Assembly: GCF_033723955.1 (NCBI RefSeq) | Contig: NZ_CP137555.1 | Coordinates: 1,241,001-1,305,000 of the forward strand | Origin: Microbulbifer pacificus | GTDB lineage: Bacteria > Pseudomonadota > Gammaproteobacteria > Pseudomonadales > Cellvibrionaceae | Direction: 5' to 3' | DNA: 64,000 nt | Shown here: piece after piece, positions 34,859 through 43,716 of the stretch | Layout: every line of letters begins with the position of its first letter | Numbering within the stretch: position 1 is the stretch's first letter | The notes under the pieces: model-generated | The model's database searches: none | What the model was told of the DNA's origin: nothing | What the model saw: the letters and a program-made list of their open reading frames with translations, nothing else | Translations under genes and position numbers: made by a program

Positions 34859-36073
34859 ATGAAATCGACCAAACTCGTCTTCGCCCTGCTTTTGTTCGCT
34901 ACGGCCCTGACTGTAAAAGCGGCACCGCTTCTGAACGGTCTGGCCCTGGAACAGCAATTCAATAAAGACCAATACTTTGCTGCGGTATATTCCGAGCGCC
35001 TGTCAAACGATTCCGCGTCCCTACTCGATAACAATATGCCGCGGGCACTGGAAATTCGCGTGGTTGCCGATCACCTCTCGGCTCGTCGCCTGCGCAACCA
35101 GTGGATGGAAGGTATCGCCATCAACAACCCTGCCGACACTCTCTCCGGTCAGGCAGACAACATGGTGACCTTTGCCAATTTGTTCAGCGGTCGCTTGCTG
35201 GCAGGTGACATCCTACGTATCGACTTCGCAGCAAGTAGTGGTGCCACCAGCGTATCCCTGAACGGTGTCGAGCTCGACACCATCAAGAATCGCGACTTTT
35301 TCAACACGCTGCTGCGCGCCTGGATTGGTTCCGTACCGCCTTCTACCGAATTCCGCGATAACCTGATGAAGTCCGGCCAGGTGAAAGGCGGCCTGCTGGC
35401 CACCTTCGAAGCCCTGAAGCCGAGCGCCGAGCGCATGGCTCAGGTTCGCGCGACCTACGAAAAAGAGGAACAAGTAGCCGCTGCCAGCGCACCGGCCAAG
35501 TCAGAGCCGAAAAATGAAACCAAGCCGGAACCAGCCAGGGTTGTAGCCGTCGCCAAGCCTGACCTGAGCGCCGATATTCCCGCACCGACACTCGCCGCCA
35601 TCGGCAGCGCCGCTATCGAAAAGCCCGCTCCGGCGCGCCCCGAACCCAAAGCGGAAACACCAGCCGTGGCGCAGACCCAGCTCAAGCCGCTGAAGCCCAC
35701 CACCACGCGTCCGGCGACACCGCCCATGGATGATGAAGAGGAAGAGGAAGATGAGGCACCGCTCACCGCGGATATGATTCTGGCCCGCCAGATCTATCAC
35801 TCCATGCTGCTGCGTCATACATTCAAGCACATCAACTATCCGAAGCGCGCCATGGAGCGCGGTCAGGAAGGCAGTGTGCGCCTCAACGTCACTATTGATA
35901 GCAAGGGCAACGTGATCGATGTGGCAACGCTGCAGGAGTCACGCTTCTCCAGCCTTAACCGCGAGGCGCTGGATGCGGTGGAGCGCGCGGGCCCCTACCC
36001 CGCCACACCGTCCCAGCTGAAGATGAACGAGTACAAGTTCACCGTACCGATCACTTTCCGCCTACCGGACTGA
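34859..36073 (+). CDS. Chalcone isomerase-like domain fused to TonB C-terminal domain
   Basis: 404 residues. A signal peptide (cleavage near VKA-AP, residue 21) is followed by a chalcone-isomerase-like domain (about 22-185: FAAVYSERL, SGRLLAGDILRIDFAAS, VSLNGVELDTIKNRDFF, LLRAWIGSVPPS). A Pro/Ala/Lys/Glu-rich linker follows (190-290). The C-terminal TonB_C domain (about 310-404) contains INYPKRAMERGQEGSVRLNV. Bacterial chalcone-isomerase-like proteins are periplasmic and of mostly unknown function. No membrane anchor is kept after cleavage, so it is unlikely to transduce energy. The ATG chosen gives a signal peptide; longer frames upstream lack one. It is single, with its own terminator. Confidence 0.8.
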   Translation: MKSTKLVFALLLFATALTVKAAPLLNGLALEQQFNKDQYFAAVYSERLSNDSASLLDNNMPRALEIRVVADHLSARRLRNQWMEGIAINNPADTLSGQADNMVTFANLFSGRLLAGDILRIDFAASSGATSVSLNGVELDTIKNRDFFNTLLRAWIGSVPPSTEFRDNLMKSGQVKGGLLATFEALKPSAERMAQVRATYEKEEQVAAASAPAKSEPKNETKPEPARVVAVAKPDLSADIPAPTLAAIGSAAIEKPAPARPEPKAETPAVAQTQLKPLKPTTTRPATPPMDDEEEEEDEAPLTADMILARQIYHSMLLRHTFKHINYPKRAMERGQEGSVRLNVTIDSKGNVIDVATLQESRFSSLNREALDAVERAGPYPATPSQLKMNEYKFTVPITFRLPD

Positions 36074-36082
36074 TGCACAGAT

Positions 36083-36110
36083 AAAAAACCCCGCCGATGC
36101 GGGGTTTTTT
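36083..36110 (+). terminator. Terminator after the chalcone isomerase-like/TonB_C gene
   Basis: AAAAAACCCCGC-CGAT-GCGGGGTTTTTT, a perfect 12-bp stem ten bases past the stop. The 267 bases up to the next start contain no gene; the M13 peptidase promoter is expected there. Confidence 0.88.
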
Positions 36111-36377
36111 ATTGCTCAAAATTTGCCAGATCATGAAACATAATGCATATAACAAACTAAAATCACGCAACCATAGCTTCAACTTTTCGCAGCGAGCGGG
36201 AATAACAACCTCCAACGCTAGAAGGCAACTCCCATCTCGCGGGGAATTCCATCGCCCACCTGCGGCGACTGGGCGCAAGGCCCCTTGCCCACCACAAGTG
36301 CCCTTGCATACTATGTCCAGTCAAATTCCACCCGGTCCGCGGACCGACCAAGAAATAACAAGCCCAAAAGGCCATTC

Positions 36378-38462
36378 ATGAAGAAACTGCTTTTACCCCT
36401 GGCGATTGCTGGTGCCATTGCCGGTACCTCACTGACCGGCTGCTCGAAATCCGAGGGCCCGCAGGCGGATGCCGCCCAAGCAAAACCGGCCGCAGAAGCT
36501 GCCGCCCCCCAGGTCGCACTCGGTTCCGGTATCGACATCAGTGCGATGGATACCAGCGTGCGCCCGCAGGATGATTTTTTCTCCTACGTAAACGGCAACT
36601 GGATCAAGAACACTGAAATCCCCGCGGACAAATCCAGCTGGGGTGGATTCACTATCCTGCGCGACAAGGCCACCGAAGAAGTGAAAGCGTTGATCATGGA
36701 AGCCGGAGAGCACGCGGACAACGCCGGTGCCAAGCAGATCGGCGACCTGTACAACAGCTACATGAATGAAGAGCTGATCGAGAAAAAAGGCCTGACGGCC
36801 ATCGCCGGTGAGCTGGCCAAGGTCGATGCCATCAAGTCCCAGAAAGACCTGACCGACTTCTTCGCCTACGCAGATACCGCTGGCTACACCACGCCCTTCG
36901 GAGCCGGCATCAACCAGGACCTGAAGGATGTGGAAAACTACATCACCTTCTTCTGGCAATCCGGCCTCGGTCTTCCTGATCGCGACTACTACTTTGACGA
37001 GTCCGAAAAAGGTCAGAAACTGCAGCAGGCCTACCGCGAATACCTGGTGAAAATGCAGCAGATCGCCGGCCTGGATAACGCCGAGCAGTATGCCGAGACC
37101 ATTTATCAGCTGGAAAAAAGCCTGGCGGAACATCATCGCACGCGCGTGGAAAACCGCGACCCGGACAAATACTACAACAAGAAGTCTGTTGCCGAGCTGA
37201 AGGCCTTGATGCCGGCCGTGGACGTTGACAGCTACCTGCAGAAAGCCCACCTGGAAAAAGCCGAAAACTTCCTCGTCGGTCAGCCTGAATACCTGGAAGC
37301 CGCCAACAAGATCATCGCGGATACCGATCTGGATACCTGGAAGCGCTACCTGAAAATCAACGTGCTCTCCGCTACCGCGCCTTACATGCACGGCGAAATT
37401 GCCCAGACCAACTTCGATTTCTACAGCACCACCATTCGCGGTGTGAAGGAAATGGAACCTCGCTGGAAGCGCGCCGTGCAGTTCGTAAACGGCTCCGTGG
37501 GTGAGCTGGTCGGCCAGCGCTACGTGGAAAAATACTTCCCGCCGGAAGCCAAGGCGCGCATGGTCAAGCTGGTGGACAACCTCAAGGCCGCTTACAAGGA
37601 GTCCATCGAGTCCCTGAGCTGGATGAGTGAAGACACCAAGAAGGAGGCCCTGACCAAGCTGGCCAACTTCACCACCAAGATCGGCTACCCGGACAATTGG
37701 CGCGATTACAGCGAACTCAAGGTAAGTGCCGACGATCTGGTGGGCAATGTGCTTGCCTCCAATATCTTCGACGCTCTGGAAGAGCGCAGCAAGCTGGGCA
37801 AACCGCTGGATCGCAGCGAGTGGCACATGAGCCCGCAGACCGTCAACGCCTACTACAATCCGCCGATGAACGAAATCGTATTCCCGGCAGCCATCCTGCA
37901 ACCGCCGTTCTTCAACATGAACGCAGATGATGCGGTGAACTACGGCGGTATCGGCGGTGTGATCGGCCACGAGATCGGCCACGGCTTTGATGACAAGGGC
38001 AGCAAGTTTGACGGTAAGGGTTACCTGAATAACTGGTGGACCGATTCCGACCGCAGCAACTTTGAGGGCCTCACCAACAAGCTAGTTGCCCAGTACAACG
38101 GTTTTGAACCGCTCAAAGACGAGCACGTAAACGGCGAGCTGACCCTGGGCGAAAACATCGGCGACCTGTCCGGTCTCGGCATTGCCTACAAGGCCTACAA
38201 AATGTCGCTGAACGGTGCCGAAGCTCCGGAGATCGACGGTTTCACCGGCGACCAGCGCGTATTCCTCGGCTGGGCACAGGTGTGGCGTAGCAAGATGCGC
38301 GATGAGGCCCTGAGTGAGCTAATCAAGACCAATCCGCACTCCCCGGCGGAATACCGGGTTCAGGGCGTAGTGCCCAATATCGAAGCCTTCTACAAAGCCT
38401 TCGATGTGAAAGAAGGCGACGGCATGTACCTGCCGGAAGAGGAGCGTGTGGTTATCTGGTAA
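36378..38462 (+). CDS. M13-family metallopeptidase lipoprotein (PepO/neprilysin-like)
   Basis: 694 residues. The signal peptide ends in a lipobox (SLTGC). The two-lobed M13 fold is complete: VRPQDDFFSYVNGNWIK near the N-terminus, the NAYYNPPMNEIVFPA substrate strand, zinc site HEIGH at 531-535 with third ligand Glu592 in GENIGDLSG, and the FLGWAQVWRSK helix. It cleaves oligopeptides, here presumably in the periplasm at a membrane surface. The start is the ATG with AAAGG eight bases upstream that gives the lipoprotein signal. Single gene followed by a terminator. Confidence 0.93.
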   Translation: MKKLLLPLAIAGAIAGTSLTGCSKSEGPQADAAQAKPAAEAAAPQVALGSGIDISAMDTSVRPQDDFFSYVNGNWIKNTEIPADKSSWGGFTILRDKATEEVKALIMEAGEHADNAGAKQIGDLYNSYMNEELIEKKGLTAIAGELAKVDAIKSQKDLTDFFAYADTAGYTTPFGAGINQDLKDVENYITFFWQSGLGLPDRDYYFDESEKGQKLQQAYREYLVKMQQIAGLDNAEQYAETIYQLEKSLAEHHRTRVENRDPDKYYNKKSVAELKALMPAVDVDSYLQKAHLEKAENFLVGQPEYLEAANKIIADTDLDTWKRYLKINVLSATAPYMHGEIAQTNFDFYSTTIRGVKEMEPRWKRAVQFVNGSVGELVGQRYVEKYFPPEAKARMVKLVDNLKAAYKESIESLSWMSEDTKKEALTKLANFTTKIGYPDNWRDYSELKVSADDLVGNVLASNIFDALEERSKLGKPLDRSEWHMSPQTVNAYYNPPMNEIVFPAAILQPPFFNMNADDAVNYGGIGGVIGHEIGHGFDDKGSKFDGKGYLNNWWTDSDRSNFEGLTNKLVAQYNGFEPLKDEHVNGELTLGENIGDLSGLGIAYKAYKMSLNGAEAPEIDGFTGDQRVFLGWAQVWRSKMRDEALSELIKTNPHSPAEYRVQGVVPNIEAFYKAFDVKEGDGMYLPEEERVVIW

Positions 38463-38637
38463 TCCCGATATCCACTTCACTTAAATGTCCCGCTCCTTGC
38501 ACTGCTGTCGACTTAAGCATTGCAAGATGATATCGGACTCCAGAAAATCCGGTTTCCATTCCATGGAAGCCGGATTTTTTGATGCTCTTACGTAGTGTTA
38601 CCTCGACAAGCCAGGCGTGAGCCTCTCGTGTATCCAT
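38452..38637 (-). CDS. Possible small gene with strong ribosome site
   Basis: 61 codons beginning MDTREAHAWLVEVTLRKS. AGGAGG lies seven bases before the ATG, unusually good for the window. It runs antisense through the M13 peptidase terminator hairpin and its stop falls inside the end of that gene, so its 3' half is constrained by that hairpin. The IS66-bounded segment inserted 18 bases upstream of its start codon. No family recognised; it may be spurious. Confidence 0.25.
   Translation of the reverse strand: MDTREAHAWLVEVTLRKSIKKSGFHGMETGFSGVRYHLAMLKSTAVQGAGHLSEVDIGITR
38545..38580 (+). terminator. Terminator after the M13 peptidase gene
   Basis: AAATCCGGTTTCCAT pairs with ATGGAAGCCGGATTT (one mismatch), followed by T residues. 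Confidence 0.8.
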
Positions 38638-38654
38638 AGCAAGCCTCCTCGCAA

Positions 38655-38662
38655 TAATGTGG
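38655..38662. repeat. Left target-site duplication TAATGTGG
   Basis: Eight bases directly outside the left terminal repeat (GTATGCGCCCGGC). They are identical to the eight bases outside the right terminal repeat at 43709-43716. Eight bases is the duplication length of IS66 elements. Confidence 0.8.
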
Positions 38663-38677
38663 GTATGCGCCCGGCCA

Positions 38678-38840
38678 TTACACCTTGCCAGCAGGTACCT
38701 CGTTATGAGGCAGCAATTCGCCGATAGCACTGGCGCGCTGCATCTCATCTTTCAGATATGCAAAGGGATCATCGCCATTCAACTTTACTGGCTGGATCAG
38801 ACTTGTCACCGCTACCTCACCGTGGCCACTGCGCAAGCTA
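38678..38840 (-). pseudogene. Remnant of IS66 transposase 3' end
   Basis: The C-terminal 45 codons of a TnpC-like protein survive (KLNGDDPFAYLKDEMQR...ELLPHN). They align with the C-terminus of the intact-looking transposase at 42 kb, with a four-residue deletion after MQR. Homology stops near 38840, and the rest of the gene is gone. It still carries the element end needed for transposition. Confidence 0.8.
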
Positions 38841-39308
38841 TACCTATTTCCAAAAACCATCTTCAAAGCCCGGAGTTCTGGGAACTTGGTGATTTGGCAA
38901 GAAGGTGCTGGTACAAGGGGTGGCACAAGGCTACCGCGTGATCCTCCGAGACGGAGCTTACCTGATGCTCCAGCGTTACTTTCTGGCAACCGACTTAGTG
39001 GCCTCGCTGAAGCGTATCGGGGTCTCAGGCCAGCGGCATATCGCAATTCTGACCAGTGGTATTACCCGGTAATTCTAAGGCGCCGGAATTTGCGTTGACC
39101 CCCATGTTGTTGACGCCGATTTCGGTGTCAGTACCGAATTCGTCATGCCCTGCTTGATGCAGCTATTGATATATTTTTTCGGTGAGGCTACAAGAGGACA
39201 AGAGCGGAGATACTCGCCGCTTCCTAGTCTCTTCCCTTGTGCCTTTCGATGGCGTGTAAGTTGGCGCGGTCTAGTTGTTGTTCGACCAGACTGTGCTTAA
39301 CTGCGTTC
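38841..39308. other. Non-coding part of the transposon cargo
   Basis: About 470 bases between the IS66 remnant and the first cargo gene. Short frames are present but none is convincing. The composition drops in GC near 39165-39180 (TTGATATATTTTTTCGG), where the promoter of the cargo genes may lie. Confidence 0.4.
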
Positions 39309-39875
39309 ATGAGACAGCATCCAATATTTCTTCACTTTTTGCTCCCTGCAGTGTGCTTTGCACCGGCAGCCATCGGTTGCTCTTTTCACGCTCTTGAGGT
39401 GCAGCTTGACCGCATGTACCCCGGCTCTTTCCCGGTTGCAGTAGCTCTGCGCAACGCCGCGGACAAAGGTGTTATCGATTCTGCAGCCCTTGCCGCCTCA
39501 GGTACCGGCACCACCAACTACATCTATACGGTGCACTTCCTACAGTCGTTCGGGAAAGTACTGGCTGTGTCACCCGCCGCTGGGGAGCTGCCGGCGAACT
39601 TTTCTCTGGGTTACGTGGATAGTCAGCTTTGGGCCCGTTACTCGCAGTCGGACGGCAAGATCCGCGTCGATATCCACACCGACGGCCCGGCCGCAGGGGA
39701 GCCCGTTGTCCTCACCGGCGAGGTGGTATTGGTGCAAGTTCTGGCCGGCAAACTGACGGTCGACCGTGCCCTGGCGGATGGCATGCTCCTTATCGATGGA
39801 AGCGAAAGGGATCAGGCGGTTATTCGCCACGCACTGAAAACAACGTCCATCGCCAACAATGTCAGCAGGCGCTAA
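39309..39875 (+). CDS. Small exported or lipoprotein cargo gene
   Basis: 188 residues. The N-terminus is hydrophobic (FLHFLLPAVCFAPAAIGC), with a Cys at 24 that could be a lipid site, although the residues before it are only a partial lipobox. The mature part has RMYPGSFPVAVALRNAADKG, a beta-rich middle, and VVLVQVLAGKLTVDRALADG, a pattern seen at the end of several small periplasmic proteins of unknown role. It is 50 bases upstream of the alkyl sulfatase gene on the same strand, so the two probably form an operon. No family recognised. Confidence 0.6.
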   Translation: MRQHPIFLHFLLPAVCFAPAAIGCSFHALEVQLDRMYPGSFPVAVALRNAADKGVIDSAALAASGTGTTNYIYTVHFLQSFGKVLAVSPAAGELPANFSLGYVDSQLWARYSQSDGKIRVDIHTDGPAAGEPVVLTGEVVLVQVLAGKLTVDRALADGMLLIDGSERDQAVIRHALKTTSIANNVSRR

Positions 39876-39925
39876 ATCAACGATCACGCTTTTATCCAGG
39901 TCTTGAAACAGGGAAGTACGAAAAC

Positions 39926-41911
39926 ATGAAGCTACGGTGCACAGTTTTATCTTTTTTATTGACCACCGGCCTCGCTCAGTCCGTCGTGGCGGCCGACATC
40001 GGAAAACCCGCCACCGACGCCACCAAGGCGGCCAACGCGGCGGTGCTCAAGGAGTTACCGTTTAGCAACAAGCAGGCCTTCGAGGACTCAAAGAAAGGGT
40101 TTATTGCGCCGCTGGAAAACAACGGTGTGGTCAAGAACGCCAAGGGTGACATCGTCTGGGACCTGCCCAAGTTCAATTTTCTTAGTGGTGACAAGCCGGC
40201 GCCGGACACGGTCAACCCTAGCCTCTGGCGGCAGGCTCAGATCATGCAGCACTACACCGGCCTGTTTAAAGTGACAGAAGGCATTTACCAGGTTCGCGGT
40301 CTGGATATCTCCAACATCACTTTCATTGAGGCCCCCGAGGGCGTGATCGTCATGGATCCTTTGGTTTCCGCCGAGGTCGCCAAGGTGGGGCTGGAACTCT
40401 ACCGCAAGCATCGTGGCAATAAACCTGTTGTGGCGGTCATTCACTCCCACTCGCATATCGACCATTACGGCGGGGTCAAGGGGGTGGTGAGCCAGGAGGA
40501 TATCGACTCCGGTAAGGTCAAGGTTTACGCGCCAACTGGTTTCACGGAGGCGGCACTCAACGAAAACGTGATAGGCGGCAACCGCCAGACCCGTCTCAGC
40601 GGCTACCAATACAGCCAGCTGGTAGAGCCCGGCCCCACCGGGAGCGTGACAAGCGGCTTGGGCCTGATTAACTCCAGGGGAACCATCACTTTCGCGGTGC
40701 CGACGAACGTGATTACGAAACCGGTCCAGAAGGAAACCATCGCCGGTCTGGAGTTCGAATTTATGCTGGCGCCGGACACCGAGGCGCCGGCGGAGATGTT
40801 TTTCTACATCCCCAAGTACAAGGCGCTTTCCACCGCCGAGGACGCGGTGCACACCCAGCACAACGTGTATAGCCTGCGCGGAGCCAAGGTGCGCAGTGCT
40901 TACAACTGGGCCAAGTACCTGAAATTGGCCAATGAGCGCTGGGGCAACCAGGCGGAAGTCCTCTACGCACCACACCACTGGCCTATCTGGGACAAGGAGC
41001 GCATCAGTGAGCACCTGGTAAGACAGTCGGCGGCCTACAAGTACATCAACGACCAGTCGGTGCGTCTGGCAAACTCTGGCTACGATATGGTCGAGGCCGC
41101 AGAAATGCTCCAGTTGCCCAAGGAACTGCAATCCGAATGGGGGCTGCGCGGCTACTACGGGACCACCAATCACAACGTCAAGGCCGCCGTCGACAAGCAC
41201 TTTGGCTGGTTTAATGGCAACCCCGCTACCCTGCATCCGTTGCCGCGGGTTGAGGCCGCCAAGAAGTATGTCGATTACATGGGTGGCGCCGATGCCATTC
41301 TCACGAAGGCCAAAGCAGATTTCGACCAGGGGGATTACCGCTGGGTGATGCAGGTGCTGATGCAGGTGGTCTATGCCGACCCCGGTAACATGAAGGCGCG
41401 GAATCTTATGGCGGATGCGAGTGAGCAACTCGGCTACCAAGCGGAGGCCGGCACCTGGCGCGGCTGGTACATGAGCGCTGCCAAGGACCTGCGTGAGGGG
41501 GTCAAACCCATGCCGATCGCGGTATTCGCCAGCCCGGACACGGTCGCAGCCATGCCGCTGGAACTGTTCTTCGACTACCTGTCGATCCGCCTCAACGGTC
41601 CCAAGGCAGAAGGCAAGACCATCAAGATGAATCTGGATTTGCCAGACACCAAAGACAAGTATCTACTGGTGGTACAGTACGGCGTTCTGCAGTACCACAA
41701 GGACCAGCAAGCTAAGGATGCCGATGCCAGCCTCACCATGAGCCGCGACACACTGAACGAGATCATCGGTGGCAAGCTGAAGGTCGAGCAAGGAATTACC
41801 AAGGGTGCGATCAAGCTCCAAGGAGATCCGCAGAAATTCGAAGAGTTTGTATCTCTTCTGGATACATTTGACCCTTGGTATCAGGTGGTGATGCCGATGG
41901 GAACCAAATAA
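39926..41911 (+). CDS. Alkyl sulfatase, metallo-beta-lactamase type (SdsA1/BDS1-like)
   Basis: 661 residues with a signal peptide (cleavage near VVA-AD, residue 23), so exported to the periplasm. The metallo-beta-lactamase domain carries the two-zinc motif HSHIDH (175-180) and the downstream APHHWP His pair. After the catalytic domain come the alpha-helical dimerisation domain (DAILTKAKADFDQGDYRW, then PGNMKARNLMADASEQLGY) and the C-terminal SCP2-like domain that feeds the hydrophobic chain. SdsA1-type enzymes hydrolyse primary alkyl sulfates such as SDS to alcohol and sulfate. Lying inside an IS66-bounded segment implies acquisition. The start ATG follows AGGGAAG at usable spacing. Confidence 0.93.
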   Translation: MKLRCTVLSFLLTTGLAQSVVAADIGKPATDATKAANAAVLKELPFSNKQAFEDSKKGFIAPLENNGVVKNAKGDIVWDLPKFNFLSGDKPAPDTVNPSLWRQAQIMQHYTGLFKVTEGIYQVRGLDISNITFIEAPEGVIVMDPLVSAEVAKVGLELYRKHRGNKPVVAVIHSHSHIDHYGGVKGVVSQEDIDSGKVKVYAPTGFTEAALNENVIGGNRQTRLSGYQYSQLVEPGPTGSVTSGLGLINSRGTITFAVPTNVITKPVQKETIAGLEFEFMLAPDTEAPAEMFFYIPKYKALSTAEDAVHTQHNVYSLRGAKVRSAYNWAKYLKLANERWGNQAEVLYAPHHWPIWDKERISEHLVRQSAAYKYINDQSVRLANSGYDMVEAAEMLQLPKELQSEWGLRGYYGTTNHNVKAAVDKHFGWFNGNPATLHPLPRVEAAKKYVDYMGGADAILTKAKADFDQGDYRWVMQVLMQVVYADPGNMKARNLMADASEQLGYQAEAGTWRGWYMSAAKDLREGVKPMPIAVFASPDTVAAMPLELFFDYLSIRLNGPKAEGKTIKMNLDLPDTKDKYLLVVQYGVLQYHKDQQAKDADASLTMSRDTLNEIIGGKLKVEQGITKGAIKLQGDPQKFEEFVSLLDTFDPWYQVVMPMGTK

Positions 41912-41983
41912 GACAGAGTGGGGGCAGCGATACCAATAGAGTAAGGTCTGTACTACATCGTCCAACTTGTATGGAGCCTGATG

Positions 41984-43708
41984 GTATGCGCCCTGACTTC
42001 ACACCTTGTCAGCAACTACCCAGTTGTGAGGTAGTAATTCGCTAATCGCACTCGCGCGCTGCGTAGGTAACCGCTGCATCACATCTTTCAGATACGCAAA
42101 GGGATCGTGGCCATTCAGCTTGGACGACTGGATCAGTCTCATGATCGCTGCCGCTCGCTGGCCACTGCGCAAGCTGCCAGCGAACAGCCAGTTGCTGCGT
42201 CCCAGTGCCCAAGGGCGAATCTGGTTTTCCACATGGTTGTTGTCGATGGGCACATTGCCATCATCACAGTAGTGCGGCAGCGCCTGCCAGCGTTTCAGAC
42301 TGTAGTCGATCGCTTTGGCGGTGGCCGATCCGTTGGGCACCTTCTGGCGGTGTGTCATAAACCATTGGTGGAGACTGTGCAGTAGCGGTTTCGAGCGCTG
42401 GAGCCGGAGTTGCTCTTTCGCCTCTGCGGTAAATTCCTTGGCGTCCCGCTCAATGTCATAGAGCCTCTGGATCTGTTGCATGGCCTGTTCGGCAATCTGG
42501 CCTTTGTTGGCCAGGTACAGGTCGTAGAACTTCCGGCGAGCATGGGCCATACAGCCGATCTCGGTAATCCCGTTCGTAAAGCCCGCCTTGTAGCCGCTGT
42601 AGTCGTCACACACCAGTTTGCCCTGCCAGCCTTCGAGGAAGCGGCGGGCATTGGCGCCGGCACGGGTCTCCGCGAAGTCATAGACCACGGCGTTGACGGT
42701 TGCCGCCGAGGTGCTGCAGTAGGCCCAGATGTAGGCGCGGTGGGTTTTCTTGTTGCCGGGCGCCAGCATCGGTACCGGGGTTTCATCTGCGTGGAGGACC
42801 GACTGCTGCAGCAGTTCTTCGCGCAGGACATCGACCAGCGGTTGCAGGGCAACACCGCAGCGGCCAATCCACTCCGACAGCGTAGAGCGGGAGATGGCGA
42901 GACCTGCGCGGGCAAAGATGTTCTCCTGCCGGTAGAGCGGCAGGTGATCAGCGTATTTGGCAATCAACAAGTGGGCCAGCAGACCACTGGTGGGGATCCC
43001 CTTGTCGATGATCTGTGGCGGCACCGGTGCCTGGATAATACATTCGCAAAGTTTACAGGCCCACTTGCCGCGGATATGGCGTTCTACGGTGAAGGTGCCC
43101 GGGGTGTAATCAAGCTTTTCACTGATGCCCTCACCGATGCGTTGGAGCTGACAACCACAGTCGCACTGAGTGCTGTCGGGTTCGTGCTCGATGATCTGAC
43201 GGGGCAACTCGGGAGGTAACGGCGAACGCTTGGGCTGGCGCTTCTCGGGCTTCGCTCTGGTGTCCGCACGGGATAGCTCCATTTCAACGGCGGCGATATC
43301 GGCTTGCACCAGTTCGTCCAGCAGGCTGGTCTGGTGGGCATTGGGTGCTTCGCTGCTCTTGCCGAAGCGATGGCGCTTGAGGATGGCGAGTTCGTGTTTG
43401 AGCTTGTCGTTAAGCAGTTGCTGGTTGTGGATGAGCTTTTTGTTTTCCGCTGACTCAGCCAGCAACTGCGCCGCGAGCTGGCGCAGTTGGTCGGCATTAA
43501 TCCCGTGCTGTAGCGCTCGCGACGGAAGTGCCGGGCTCTTGGCAAGCTCTGAGAATCTTGGTCTTAAGCTCCGGGGGATGCCGGCGACGCTTAACGGGTG
43601 TCTTAACAGGGATGATGTCACTCAAATTAGGTGTCCACTTGTTGATAGGTGGACACCTAAATTACAGCGGGGAAATGGATTTAGAAGACGGATTTGCCGG
43701 ACGCTTAC
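41984..43708 (-). mobile_element. IS66-family element, internally deleted
   Basis: The outer end is GTAAGCGTCCGG on the minus strand and the inner end is GTATGCGCC. At about 1.7 kb it is shorter than full IS66 elements (about 2.5 kb). tnpB is absent and tnpA is reduced to its first 40 codons or so, fused out of frame to tnpC. No 8-base duplication is found at its own two ends (GCCTGATG against TAATGTGG), which supports movement as part of the larger unit. Confidence 0.8.
41999..43621 (-). CDS. tnpC: IS66-family transposase (TnpC)
   Basis: Up to 540 residues. The C-terminal 490 are a standard IS66 TnpC: a leucine-rich coiled coil ending ILKRHRFGKSSE, a zinc-binding CDCGCQL/CKLCEC region, DDE catalytic residues in VLHADETPVPM, LVCDDYSGYKAGF and the NNHVENQIRPWALGRSNW segment, and IS66_C-type end KLNGHDPFAYLKDVMQR. 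The first 50 residues are not TnpC-like. In another frame the same DNA encodes KRRRHPPELKTKILRACQEP, the beginning of an IS66 TnpA. A deletion has therefore joined tnpA to tnpC with loss of tnpB. The true start may be internal. TnpC may work only if helped by intact IS66 proteins elsewhere. Confidence 0.85.
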   Translation of the reverse strand: MTSSLLRHPLSVAGIPRSLRPRFSELAKSPALPSRALQHGINADQLRQLAAQLLAESAENKKLIHNQQLLNDKLKHELAILKRHRFGKSSEAPNAHQTSLLDELVQADIAAVEMELSRADTRAKPEKRQPKRSPLPPELPRQIIEHEPDSTQCDCGCQLQRIGEGISEKLDYTPGTFTVERHIRGKWACKLCECIIQAPVPPQIIDKGIPTSGLLAHLLIAKYADHLPLYRQENIFARAGLAISRSTLSEWIGRCGVALQPLVDVLREELLQQSVLHADETPVPMLAPGNKKTHRAYIWAYCSTSAATVNAVVYDFAETRAGANARRFLEGWQGKLVCDDYSGYKAGFTNGITEIGCMAHARRKFYDLYLANKGQIAEQAMQQIQRLYDIERDAKEFTAEAKEQLRLQRSKPLLHSLHQWFMTHRQKVPNGSATAKAIDYSLKRWQALPHYCDDGNVPIDNNHVENQIRPWALGRSNWLFAGSLRSGQRAAAIMRLIQSSKLNGHDPFAYLKDVMQRLPTQRASAISELLPHNWVVADKV

Positions 43709-43716
43709 TAATGTGG
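43709..43716. repeat. Right target-site duplication TAATGTGG
   Basis: Directly abuts the outer IS66 end and is identical to 38655-38662. Confidence 0.8.

Larger units (their letters stand above)
38663..43708. mobile_element. IS66-bounded composite transposon carrying an alkyl sulfatase
   Basis: The 5,046-base segment begins GTATGCGCCCGGC and ends with the complement of GTAAGCGTCCGGC: 11 of 13 terminal bases match as inverted repeats. TAATGTGG flanks both sides. Inside, from the left, are a short remnant of an IS66 tnpC 3' end with its terminus, a cargo of two co-oriented genes (small exported protein and alkyl sulfatase), and an IS66 copy whose own inner end (GTATGCGCC) lies at about 41984. 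Both IS66 parts point the same way. The arrangement is that of a composite transposon that moved as one unit. The two IS66 parts differ clearly in sequence, so they are not a recent duplication. Confidence 0.75.

Noticed and set aside
38886..39098. Short frame next to the IS66 remnant
   Set aside because: It has no ribosome site, no clear family and lies in decayed DNA at the edge of the remnant.
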